From positions 1-10,866 of the forward strand of contig JAEVZU010000092.1 of assembly GCA_023392075.1 (NCBI GenBank): a DNA stretch of 10,866 nt. The letters are read 5' to 3'. Positions 1 through 6,756 of the stretch are shown here, piece by piece. The stretch comes from Bacillota bacterium. Lineage in GTDB: Bacteria; Bacillota; Clostridia; Acetivibrionales; DSM-1351. The translations under genes and the position numbers were made by a program. Positions within the stretch are counted from its first letter, which is position 1, and each line of letters opens with the position of its first letter. The notes below the pieces were generated by a model. It had not been told where the DNA came from. It saw only the letters and a program-made list of their open reading frames with translations, and did no database searches.

Positions 1-194
1 TAATTAATCATTTCATGTATCAATATGACCTTGATTTAGGCTATGATCCTGAGCTGTGGTGTAATATGCTTCCAATAACAAGACAATGGATAAGTGGTAT
101 TGATGCCGGAACAGAGAGGCTTTTCGAGGGATTTGAGCCGCAGTGGTGGATGTTCTTTCAAAAAAATAAATTTCATTTTGATGCTGTTAAATAA
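1..194 (+). CDS. 3' end of an unidentified protein (partial)
   Basis: An open frame enters from the left edge (codons in phase from base 3) and runs 63 codons to TAA at 192-194. The tail is rich in aromatics, with a WW pair and many Phe (for example GFEPQWWMFFQKNKFHF), and looks like real protein rather than random AT-rich translation. I do not recognise the family. Its start and most of its length lie outside the window. It converges on the pentapeptide gene, with only 13 bases between the two stop codons and no clear terminator there. No function is assigned. Confidence 0.65.
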   Translation, partial: INHFMYQYDLDLGYDPELWCNMLPITRQWISGIDAGTERLFEGFEPQWWMFFQKNKFHFDAVK

Positions 195-207
195 AAAGAT
201 AAGGTAA

Positions 208-852
208 TTATTTAATTATAATACCCAGTATTTTGGATAATGCCAGAGCCTGAAATTCATTAACGATTACACCTTTTAATTCCGGACCTCTCAATAAAAG
301 TCCGTCAATATCGCTGGTTGTGAAATCAATACCCTTAAGCATGGTACCTGCCAGTTCTGCCGAAGTGAGGTTGCATTCCGAAAAAAACAGGTCTTTTTGA
401 GCTGCTTCCCATATATAGCAGTTGGACAGATTTGATTTTTGGATGGAAACCCGTGTAAAATCAGCATTGGAGAAAATAGAATACCGCATGCTGCATTCAC
501 TTATTGTCACATCGCACAGCTTGGCCCTGGTCATATTAATTCCGGTCATATTGCAATTGACAAATTCCGCACTGCTGAAGCCGGCATCGGTAAAGTCCAT
601 GCCGGTCAAATCGCAATCCCTGAAAACCGTGTTTTCAAATACATAACTGTTATTACTTTTATTAAAGGTACACTTCTCAAATATGCATTTATTGAAGAAC
701 AACATGGCCGGGTAAGAAGTACAATCAAATATACTGTTTTTAAATTGATAAGCCTCTATATCATAGCCAGATTCCATCCGTTGGTCAATTATCCCGCCAA
801 TGTTACCGGATATTGCCATATCCTGCGGTATTTGCGGTCTCTGTATCTTCAT
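208..852 (-). CDS. Pentapeptide-repeat protein (Qnr/McbG-like fold)
   Basis: 214 residues. From about residue 36 to 185 the sequence repeats with a five-residue period of the A(D/N)Lxx / xxFxx type, for example CDLTGMDFTDAGF, CNMTGINMTRAKL and CNLTSAELAGTML. This pattern folds as a right-handed quadrilateral beta-helix. The C-terminal tail after the repeats (ELKGVIVNEFQALALSKILG) is of the kind seen in Qnr/McbG-like proteins, some of which mimic DNA and protect gyrase; that role here is only inference. There is no signal peptide, so it is probably cytosolic. The start is supported by AGGAG at 863-867 (complement), 10 bases before ATG. It is divergent from the pgk-tpi unit and has its own promoter. 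Many such proteins have no known role, so resistance should not be assumed. Confidence 0.9.
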   Translation of the reverse strand: MKIQRPQIPQDMAISGNIGGIIDQRMESGYDIEAYQFKNSIFDCTSYPAMLFFNKCIFEKCTFNKSNNSYVFENTVFRDCDLTGMDFTDAGFSSAEFVNCNMTGINMTRAKLCDVTISECSMRYSIFSNADFTRVSIQKSNLSNCYIWEAAQKDLFFSECNLTSAELAGTMLKGIDFTTSDIDGLLLRGPELKGVIVNEFQALALSKILGIIIK

Positions 853-923
853 TTCCGCTTCACTCCTGATATACTGTTGATAAATTTAGTAGAAGATCTA
901 TCCATAAGTTTATCAGAAAGACT

Positions 924-952
924 GATATATGTCATGTAAAGTATTTTGTTAA
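924..952 (-). promoter_or_regulatory. Candidate SigA promoter of the pentapeptide gene
   Basis: On the minus strand, TTAACA (complement of 947-952), a 17-base spacer and TATATC (complement of 924-929). The predicted leader is about 65 bases. A 6-bp inverted repeat TATCAG/CTGATA (911-916 and 922-927) overlaps the -10 and predicted start point and could be an operator. This is consensus matching by eye. Confidence 0.45.
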
Positions 953-967
953 TTCACTAACAAACTA

Positions 968-996
968 TTGAAATAACCCCGAAAAAGAGGTAAAAT
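968..996 (+). promoter_or_regulatory. Candidate SigA promoter for pgk-tpi
   Basis: TTGAAA (968-973), 17-base spacer, TAAAAT (991-996): one mismatch from consensus in each box. Transcription would start near 1003 and give a leader of about 300 bases before the pgk start. It lies back to back with the pentapeptide promoter. A weaker alternative (GATAAT at 1055-1060) would shorten the leader. Confidence 0.5.
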
Positions 997-1253
997 TACT
1001 TTGGTTATCTAAAAAGAATCACTGCACAAAGTGTAATGATTCTATGGAAAATTGGATAATATACATAGTATGCGTGACAGCAAACAATAAGAGAATTTTC
1101 CTGAATTTTAGACTCAGTTTATAACGGGGCAGCAGATGTCCAAATTGTTCTCCGGGACACCTTTACCTTTTACCAAATTGGTTTTCAGACGGTGAGCATG
1201 TCAGCCTCGTTGAAACGGCATATGAGGTAAAAAATTTTTCTGCAACCGATTAA
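972..1253 (+). other. Gap region: open frame broken by one stop, or structured leader
   Basis: In the 449-base gap before pgk, one frame runs 94 codons from 972 to the TAA at 1251-1253, with a single internal TAA at 1122-1124. It contains HCTKC and, after the stop, RCPNC, two CxxC pairs as in a zinc ribbon, and ends in a protein-like stretch (HVSLVETAYEVKNF). No ribosome binding site precedes the ATG at 1044. It may be a decayed gene or chance. The same DNA holds a 7-bp inverted repeat (AGAATCA 1015-1021 / TGATTCT 1037-1043), a 5-bp stem (1137-1141/1155-1159) and a palindrome ACCAAATTGGT (1172-1182). CCAAATTG occurs twice, 33 bases apart (1140 and 1173). Confidence 0.3.
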
Positions 1254-1301
1254 TTTTTTATTGATTCTATGCGTTATAAAAATATATAGGAGTGTGAACT
1301 T

Positions 1302-3242
1302 ATGAGCATGATGAACAAGAAGACCATCGAAGATATCGATGTGGCCGGAAAAAAAGTTATTGTAAGAGTTGATTTTAACGTACCATTGGATGCCGATAGA
1401 AATATCACTGACGATAAGAGAATAGTTGGTGCACTTCCTACCATCAAGTACCTTGTTGACAAGGGAGCAAAGACAATTTTAGTTTCCCACCTGGGAAGAC
1501 CAAAGGAAGGTTTTGAAGATAAATACAGCATGAAGCCAACAGCAGTTAAATTGGGCCAGCTGCTCGGAAAAGAAGTTATCATGGCAAAGGACGTTATAGG
1601 TGAGGATGCAAAAGCCAAGGCTGCCGCATTGAAGAACGGTGAAGTTCTTATGCTTGAAAACGTCAGATTCCACAAGGAAGAAACAAAGAATGATCCGGCG
1701 TTTGCCAAACAGCTTGCAAGCATGGCCGAAATCTATGTTAACGATGCATTTGGAACTGCTCACAGAGCGCATGCTTCAACTGCAGGTCTTGCAGATTATT
1801 TACCTGCCGTATGCGGATACCTCATCAGGAAGGAAATTGAATTCATGGGCAAGGCGCTGGCCAACCCGGCAAGACCTTTTGTTGCCATACTGGGTGGTGC
1901 AAAGGTTTCCGATAAAATTGCAGTTATAGAAAATCTTATCGATAAGGTTGATACCTTGATAATCGGCGGCGGTATGGCTTATACCTTCCTGAAGGCAAAA
2001 GGCTACCACATAGGAAATTCAATCTGTGAAGACGACAAGATTGAGCTTGCAAAGACTCTGATGGTCAAGGCTGAGGCAAAGGGAGTCAACCTTATGCTTC
2101 CAATTGGCAGCATGGTTGCACAGGAATTCAAGAATGACACTGAAATCAAATATGTTCCTTCAGATGCCATGCCTGACGGATGGATGGGTATGGATATCGG
2201 ATCACTTACAATAGAGAAGTTCTCAAAAGAAATCAGGAAAGCAAAGACAGTTATCTGGAACGGACCAATGGGAGTATTTGAATTCCCCAACTTCGCTACC
2301 GGTACAAAGGAAGTTGCAAAAGCTGTTGCAGAATCAGGTGCTCTCTCAATAGTCGGAGGCGGAGATTCAGCGGCTGCTGTTGAACAACTTGGTTATGCGG
2401 ATAAGATAACTCATATTTCAACAGGCGGCGGAGCCTCACTGGAATTCCTCGAAGGAAAGGTTCTTCCGGGTATAGCAGTGCTTATGGACAAAAATCCAAG
2501 AAAGACTATTGCAGCCGGTAACTGGAAAATGAACAAGACTCCGAAGGAAGCCGTTGCATTTGTAAATGAATTAAAAGCAAGTGCTGCCGATGCTTCAAAT
2601 GAAGTAGTTGTTGGTGTTCCCTTTGTTTGCCTGCCTGGAGTTGTTGAAGCTGTCAAGGGTACAAACATAAAGGTTGCCGCTCAGAACATGCACTGGGAGG
2701 AAAAGGGTGCTTTCACAGGTGAAGTTTCAGGCCCGATGCTTGCTGATTTAGGTGTTGATTATGTAATAATCGGACACTCTGAAAGAAGAGAGTATTTCGG
2801 AGAAACAAATGAAATGATAAACAAGAAAGCTCATGCCATATTCAATTACGGAATGACTCCGATAATCTGCTGCGGTGAAACTCTTACTCAAAGAGAACAG
2901 GGAGTTACAGCAGACCACGTAAGATACCAGATCAAGGTTGCTTTGCTTGGCTTGACACCGGAACAGGTTAAAAAGACTGTTATAGCTTATGAACCTATCT
3001 GGGCTATCGGAACAGGTAAAACTGCTACAAACGAGCAGGCTAATGAAGTTTGCGGTATTATCAGACAGCTTGTATGCGAGCTCTATGGTGAAGAAGTAGC
3101 TGAACAGGTAAGAGTACAATACGGCGGAAGCGTAAATGCAAAGAACGCTGCCGAGCTCTTCGGAATGTCCGATATCGACGGCGGACTTGTTGGCGGTGCA
3201 AGCTTAAAGGTTGACGAATTTACTGTAATAGCAAATGCTTAA
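1302..3242 (+). CDS. pgk-tpiA: Bifunctional phosphoglycerate kinase / triosephosphate isomerase (fusion)
   Basis: One 646-residue frame carries two complete glycolytic enzymes. Residues 1-397 are phosphoglycerate kinase (1,3-bisphosphoglycerate + ADP to 3-phosphoglycerate + ATP), with RVDFNVPLD (R22, D24, N26), SHLGRPK (H63, R66), GGAKVSDK, WNGPMGVFE, GGGDSAAA and the C-terminal GGGASLEFLEGK. Residues about 398-646 are triosephosphate isomerase (DHAP to glyceraldehyde 3-phosphate), with AGNWKMN (catalytic K409), GHSERRE (H492), AYEPIWAIGTGK (E564) and YGGSVNAKN. Both halves have normal single-enzyme length and all catalytic residues; the join is only a few residues (MDKNPRKT). The start is set by AGGAG at 1288-1292, 9 bases before ATG; ATGs at 1308 and 1311 are less well placed. 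The protein is cytosolic. A covalent PGK-TPI enzyme is known in Thermotoga maritima. I see no well-placed SD for a separate TPI start. Confidence 0.97.
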   Translation: MSMMNKKTIEDIDVAGKKVIVRVDFNVPLDADRNITDDKRIVGALPTIKYLVDKGAKTILVSHLGRPKEGFEDKYSMKPTAVKLGQLLGKEVIMAKDVIGEDAKAKAAALKNGEVLMLENVRFHKEETKNDPAFAKQLASMAEIYVNDAFGTAHRAHASTAGLADYLPAVCGYLIRKEIEFMGKALANPARPFVAILGGAKVSDKIAVIENLIDKVDTLIIGGGMAYTFLKAKGYHIGNSICEDDKIELAKTLMVKAEAKGVNLMLPIGSMVAQEFKNDTEIKYVPSDAMPDGWMGMDIGSLTIEKFSKEIRKAKTVIWNGPMGVFEFPNFATGTKEVAKAVAESGALSIVGGGDSAAAVEQLGYADKITHISTGGGASLEFLEGKVLPGIAVLMDKNPRKTIAAGNWKMNKTPKEAVAFVNELKASAADASNEVVVGVPFVCLPGVVEAVKGTNIKVAAQNMHWEEKGAFTGEVSGPMLADLGVDYVIIGHSERREYFGETNEMINKKAHAIFNYGMTPIICCGETLTQREQGVTADHVRYQIKVALLGLTPEQVKKTVIAYEPIWAIGTGKTATNEQANEVCGIIRQLVCELYGEEVAEQVRVQYGGSVNAKNAAELFGMSDIDGGLVGGASLKVDEFTVIANA

Positions 3243-3314
3243 GCTTACCGCTTAAAAGTCAACTGATATAAATGATTTTATAAATTACGTTCAGTGAATT
3301 ATATAATTTCAAAT

Positions 3315-3344
3315 TTGACCCTCCGGTAGGTGCTGGGGGGTCAA
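3315..3344 (+). other. GC-rich hairpin downstream of pgk-tpi
   Basis: TTGACCCTCC (3315-3324) pairs with GGGGGGTCAA (3335-3344), a 10-bp stem with one G-T pair and a 10-base loop. No T-run follows directly, because a second palindrome begins at the next base. It may act together with that hairpin to end pgk-tpi transcription or to protect the mRNA 3' end. Confidence 0.6.
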
Positions 3345-3364
3345 GTTGTAATTTTACAACTTTT
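3345..3364 (+). terminator. Probable terminator of pgk-tpi
   Basis: A perfect 16-base palindrome GTTGTAATTTTACAAC (3345-3360) is followed by TTTT (3361-3364). It abuts the hairpin at 3315-3344. The AT-rich stem and short T-run make it a modest terminator on its own. Confidence 0.5.
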
Positions 3365-3436
3365 GTCAAAAAAATGTTTGTCACAAGCCATGAAGTGGAA
3401 TATTTATAACATGACAGGTTAAACTGTGATAAAATT

Positions 3437-3467
3437 TTGAAAAGAGACATTACAGCCAGTTTAAAAT
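3437..3467 (+). promoter_or_regulatory. Possible promoter of gpmI
   Basis: TTGAAA (3437-3442) and TAAAAT (3462-3467) are separated by 19 bases, slightly long. An alternative is TTGTCA (3378-3383), 17 bases, TATTTA (3401-3406). The terminator-like hairpins upstream argue that gpmI has its own promoter in this interval; which pair is used is uncertain. Confidence 0.35.
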
Positions 3468-3498
3468 AGTAACCGTTAAAGATAAGGGAGAGTATTAT

Positions 3499-5034
3499 AT
3501 GGATAAGAAATTAGTAACATTAATGATCCTGGATGGTTATGGCAACAACCCCAGAACAGACGGAAATGCCATTGCTGCAGCTCATAAACCAAACCTTGAA
3601 AAATATCTTGCAACCTGCCCGAACACAGTAGTGCATACCAGTGGTATGGATGTAGGACTTCCTGACGGTCAGATGGGAAATTCCGAGGTCGGGCATACAA
3701 ACATTGGTGCCGGACGAATAGTTTATCAGGAATTGACCAGAATCACCAAGTCCATAAAGGACGGAGACTTCTTTGAAAAGGAGGAATTCCTGAAGGCTGT
3801 TGAAAACTGTAAAAAGCATAATTCAAAGCTCCACTTGTTCGGTTTATTATCGGATGGTGGTGTCCACAGCCATAATACACATTTATACGGCCTGCTTGAA
3901 TTAGCAAAGAGAAACGGCCTGAAGGATGTATTTGTCCACTGCTTCTTTGACGGCAGAGACGTTCCGCCCGACAGTTCAAAACTATATACGGAAGAGCTGG
4001 AAGCAAAATTAGCTGAGATAGGTGTTGGAAAAATTGCGTCTGTTATGGGCAGATATTACTCCATGGACAGGGACAACCGTTGGGACAGAGTGCAGCAGGC
4101 TTATGAGGTAATGGTGCTGGGCAAGGGCCTGACAGCCAACTCGGCTGTTGAGGCTGTTGAAAACTCCTTTGCAAAGAAGGAATATGATGAATTTGTCAAG
4201 CCTACTGCGGTATTGGAAAACGGAAAACCGGTAGCAACAATAGGAGCCAACGATTCGGTAATATTCTTCAACTTCAGACCGGACAGGGCAAGAGAAATTA
4301 CAAGAACTTTTGTTGATCCGGAATTCAAAGGTTTTGAAAGAGCAAACGGCTTCTTCCCTCTGTACTATGTTTGCATGACCCAGTATGACAAGACTATGCC
4401 AAATGTAGTTGTAGCATTTAAACCGCAGACTCTCGACAACACTTTTGGGGAATACATCAGCAAGCTTGGCTACAGACAGCTTAGAATCGCAGAAACAGAG
4501 AAATATGCCCACGTTACCTTCTTCTTCAACGGCGGAGTTGAAACCCAGTATGAAGGTGAGGACAGGGCACTCATTCCATCCCCAAAGGTTGCGACCTACG
4601 ATATGAAGCCTGAGATGAGCGCTTATGAGGTTGCGGATGAATGTGTCAGTAGAATAAATTCAAAACAATATGATGTTATCATATTGAACTTTGCAAACTG
4701 TGATATGGTTGGACATACAGGAGATTTCAATGCTGCAAAAACCGCTGTTGAAGCAGTTGATGCATGTGTGGGAAAGGTTGTTGATGCGGTAACAGCCCAA
4801 AATGGAATAGTACTTATCACAGCCGATCATGGAAATGCGGAACAGATGATCGACTATGAAAACGGCGGAGCTTTCACTGCCCATACTACCAATGTGGTGC
4901 CTTTGATAGGTATCGGCCTTGGAAATGCAACGCTTAAGGAAGGAAAGCTTGCCGATCTTACACCCACAATCCTGGATATGATGGGAGAGGCAAAACCTGC
5001 AGAAATGACAGGAGAATCACTGCTTGTAAAATAA
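3499..5034 (+). CDS. gpmI: 2,3-bisphosphoglycerate-independent phosphoglycerate mutase
   Basis: Interconverts 3- and 2-phosphoglycerate in glycolysis and gluconeogenesis, using two manganese ions and a phosphoserine intermediate; cytosolic. Its 511 residues are the usual family length. Visible landmarks are LDGYG with metal ligand D12, GNSEVGHTN with the nucleophile S62, SDGGVHSH, FDGRDVPPDS, GRYYSMDRDNRWDR and FNFRPDRARE for substrate contacts. Near the C-terminus NCDMVGHTG, ITADHGNAEQM and AHTTNVVP supply further metal ligands. All catalytic positions appear intact. GGGAG at 3486-3490 lies 8 bases before ATG. It follows pgk-tpi by 256 bases, with hairpins between, and is followed by two hairpins, so it is probably monocistronic. 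The functional call is secure. Confidence 0.97.
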   Translation: MDKKLVTLMILDGYGNNPRTDGNAIAAAHKPNLEKYLATCPNTVVHTSGMDVGLPDGQMGNSEVGHTNIGAGRIVYQELTRITKSIKDGDFFEKEEFLKAVENCKKHNSKLHLFGLLSDGGVHSHNTHLYGLLELAKRNGLKDVFVHCFFDGRDVPPDSSKLYTEELEAKLAEIGVGKIASVMGRYYSMDRDNRWDRVQQAYEVMVLGKGLTANSAVEAVENSFAKKEYDEFVKPTAVLENGKPVATIGANDSVIFFNFRPDRAREITRTFVDPEFKGFERANGFFPLYYVCMTQYDKTMPNVVVAFKPQTLDNTFGEYISKLGYRQLRIAETEKYAHVTFFFNGGVETQYEGEDRALIPSPKVATYDMKPEMSAYEVADECVSRINSKQYDVIILNFANCDMVGHTGDFNAAKTAVEAVDACVGKVVDAVTAQNGIVLITADHGNAEQMIDYENGGAFTAHTTNVVPLIGIGLGNATLKEGKLADLTPTILDMMGEAKPAEMTGESLLVK

Positions 5035-5072
5035 GCGAAAAATTATTCATAAGTGAATTGAAATTTTATCAA

Positions 5073-5107
5073 AGGGCCAATCACTTTAAAAGGTGGTTGG
5101 CTCTTTT
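5073..5107 (+). terminator. Intrinsic terminator of gpmI
   Basis: AGGGCCAATCAC (5073-5084) pairs with GTGGTTGGCTCT (5093-5104), a 12-bp stem with two G-T pairs and an 8-base loop, extended by flanking A-T pairs and followed by a T-run to 5107. It sits 38 bases after the gpmI stop. Confidence 0.85.
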
Positions 5108-5110
5108 ACC

Positions 5111-5150
5111 AAAGTCAATTACGGTTGAAAGCCGATAGTAATTGACTTTT
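5111..5150 (+). terminator. Second hairpin in tandem (terminator or leader structure)
   Basis: AAAGTCAATTAC (5111-5122) pairs perfectly with GTAATTGACTTT (5138-5149), 12 bp, with a 15-base loop that itself holds a CGG/CCG pairing, and ends in TTTT (5147-5150). It lies 3 bases after the gpmI terminator and just before the ribosome binding site of the truncated gene. It may be a back-up terminator or a control element left from the gene that once stood downstream. Confidence 0.55.
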
Positions 5151-5177
5151 CTGAGTTCTGAAAGGAGAAAATATCCG

Positions 5178-5312
5178 ATGAAGATCCAATATCTCGGAAC
5201 AGCTGCTTCAGAGGGCTGGCCGGCACTGTTTTGCAGTTGTGAGGCCTGTGAAAAGGCACGTAAATTAGGAGGAAGGAACATATTAAAAAGGCGAGAATTC
5301 AATGAAACTTAG
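5178..5312 (+). pseudogene. N-terminal stub of a PhnP-like metallo-beta-lactamase-fold hydrolase
   Basis: A 44-codon frame with a good ribosome binding site (AAAGGAG at 5161-5167, 10 bases before ATG) begins MKIQYLGTAASEGWPALFC and continues with CSCEACEKARKLGG. This matches my recollection of the start of PhnP-like metal-dependent hydrolases of the metallo-beta-lactamase fold, which are normally about 250 residues. Resemblance fades around residue 39 and TAG follows at 5310-5312. The HxHxDH active-site region is absent, and no continuation is visible in the 85 bases before the convergent gene. I read it as a remnant of a deletion; an alternative is a short Cys-rich peptide in its own right. 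The family link is from memory of the N-terminal pattern. Confidence 0.7.
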
Positions 5313-5327
5313 AGCACCTGACGGCAT

Positions 5328-5381
5328 AAAAAATGCACATTCAAATACCGGATATCATCATCTGTTATTCGAATGTGCATT
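5328..5381 (-). terminator. Intrinsic terminator of the Ig-like repeat gene
   Basis: AATGCACATTC (5332-5342) and GAATGTGCATT (5371-5381) form an 11-bp perfect inverted repeat with a 28-base loop. Read on the minus strand the stem ends in TTTTTT (complement of 5328-5333). It lies 16 bases beyond the stop of the minus-strand gene. The long loop is unusual. Confidence 0.75.
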
Positions 5382-5397
5382 AAATTTTGACTAAATC

Positions 5398-6606
5398 CTA
5401 TTCTTCATCTTCTTCATAGACAGTGATGTCCTGTGTTTTGGTTATATCACCGCAGGTTATGGTGATTGTGGTTTTTCCCGCAGTTACAGGTGTTACGGTA
5501 CCGAAACCTTCTTCATCAAGCTCACTTACTTTGGCCACATCCGGATTGGAGGAAGTGACTTTAATAATTTCTTCAGAAGCGTTGTATGGTTCCTTCTCTA
5601 CCGAAAATTCAATAGAATCACCGCCTGCATATGCTTCAGTCTCATCGAAATCAATATTCAGATTTTCCAATTTAACTTTTTTTACAGATATTTTGCAGGT
5701 TCCGATAAGTTTACTTTCATCAACTACCTTTGTATTTTCATATATCTTTAAGTTTGCAGTTCCCTCTTTTAAGCCGTTTAAATAAACGGTATCTCCTTCG
5801 GAAGTTATGTCCAGAACCTCTTTATCGTCGGAAGAGAAAACGTACACCACATCTGTTCTGCAATTGTTTATCAGATCGAAGGCCGATACTCTGTCACCAA
5901 GATCTACCGAGCTTTCAGCGGATACTGTGGCTTTCTTTACAGTGTATTTGATGGTTCCGACTGTTCTTGTGCTTTTATTGTAAGTTTCCTTTACTGTGAT
6001 GGTATATGTTCCTGGTGCTTTTGCAGTAAAACTCTGTGATATGAAATTCATGCCGTCAAATTTCTTGATAGTTTCACTCATGGAAAAATTCTTACTACTT
6101 GAAGCATATGTATAAGTTGCGTCGTTATTACGGTATTCAAATACCAACGGCTCATTGGACTGGCTTGCACCTAAAGGCAGCTCAGGTACGAAATCCTGGT
6201 GTACTACGGAATTTTTTACTGTTACGGCGCAGGTTCCTACTTTGGTTGTTTTGCCGCTAAGCTTTTGATTAACCGTAATTGTTGCAGTTCCGGCTTTTAC
6301 TCCCGTCAAATATGCTTTTGTACCGCTTGCTTTAACTGTTAATACTTTTGCGTTGCTGGAGGTAAAGCTGTAAGTGGCGTTCTTCACCGGATTTGATACA
6401 TCTAAAGAGTACTTGCCTTCTTCCTTTGAATAAAAATCAAAGTTTCCTACAATGCTTCCGGTACCGATTGTCATTTTTGCTTCAACTGCCGGCTTGGTTG
6501 CTGCCTGCGCTGAATTTGCAACTATTCCTGCCGGAAGAATAAATGTTACCAATAACAACATCAAAACTAAAAGCTTGAAAAGTTTGTTTGTTCTTGCTGC
6601 GTACAT
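5398..6606 (-). CDS. Secreted protein with about four bacterial Ig-like repeats
   Basis: 402 residues. A Sec signal peptide is clear: basic start with R5, K8 and K11, hydrophobic core about 12-30, and an AQA-A cleavage site after residue 35. The mature part reads as about four beta-sandwich repeats of BIG2 type at roughly 45-132, 140-225, 228-310 and 318-398. Three end in the same motif (VGTCAVTVKN, VGTIKYTVKK, IGTCKISVKK), and repeats carry SSNAKVLTV or SSNPDVAKV followed by GxxxGTATI-like strands. No catalytic domain, LPxTG motif, SLH repeat, dockerin or C-terminal membrane anchor is visible, and the chain ends in an acidic EEDEE. It is probably released or held non-covalently at the cell wall. 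GGGAGG (complement of 6616-6621) is 9 bases before ATG. It is monocistronic. The ligand is unknown. Confidence 0.88.
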   Translation of the reverse strand: MYAARTNKLFKLLVLMLLLVTFILPAGIVANSAQAATKPAVEAKMTIGTGSIVGNFDFYSKEEGKYSLDVSNPVKNATYSFTSSNAKVLTVKASGTKAYLTGVKAGTATITVNQKLSGKTTKVGTCAVTVKNSVVHQDFVPELPLGASQSNEPLVFEYRNNDATYTYASSSKNFSMSETIKKFDGMNFISQSFTAKAPGTYTITVKETYNKSTRTVGTIKYTVKKATVSAESSVDLGDRVSAFDLINNCRTDVVYVFSSDDKEVLDITSEGDTVYLNGLKEGTANLKIYENTKVVDESKLIGTCKISVKKVKLENLNIDFDETEAYAGGDSIEFSVEKEPYNASEEIIKVTSSNPDVAKVSELDEEGFGTVTPVTAGKTTITITCGDITKTQDITVYEEDEE

Positions 6607-6660
6607 AAGATATTGCCTCCCTAAATGAATTAATTAAATTATATAAATAAAATTATATAA

Positions 6661-6669
6661 ATTATATCA
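6661..6669 (-). promoter_or_regulatory. Extended -10 promoter element for the Ig-like gene
   Basis: On the minus strand this reads TGATATAAT, an extended -10 (TGnTATAAT). The base run 17 bases upstream (TGTCTA) is a poor -35, which an extended -10 can tolerate. The predicted leader is about 50 bases. The surrounding AT-rich DNA contains further TATAAT-like strings, so the exact start is uncertain. Confidence 0.45.
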
Positions 6670-6756
6670 TAATTCTGCACAATTAGACACTAATAACCAA
6701 AAAACTTCATATAAAATCCCATATAAAAAAGCAATCAAAATAGTAAAAGTGGCATA

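Noticed and set aside
439..939. 166-codon plus-strand frame opposite the pentapeptide gene
   Set aside because: It is the antisense shadow of a clear repeat protein, has no ribosome binding site and reads like random translation.
2451..2486. Internal start for separate TPI (GAAGGAAAGG before ATG 2484)
   Set aside because: The purine run ends 23 bases before the ATG, too far for initiation, and it encodes the conserved PGK C-terminal motif.
3259..3450. 63-codon minus-strand frame between pgk-tpi and gpmI
   Set aside because: It runs through the two hairpins, lacks an SD and has no recognisable sequence.
5313..5394. Continuation of the truncated hydrolase in a shifted frame
   Set aside because: A +1 frame stays open to 5394 but has no metallo-beta-lactamase motif and simply reads through the terminator arms.
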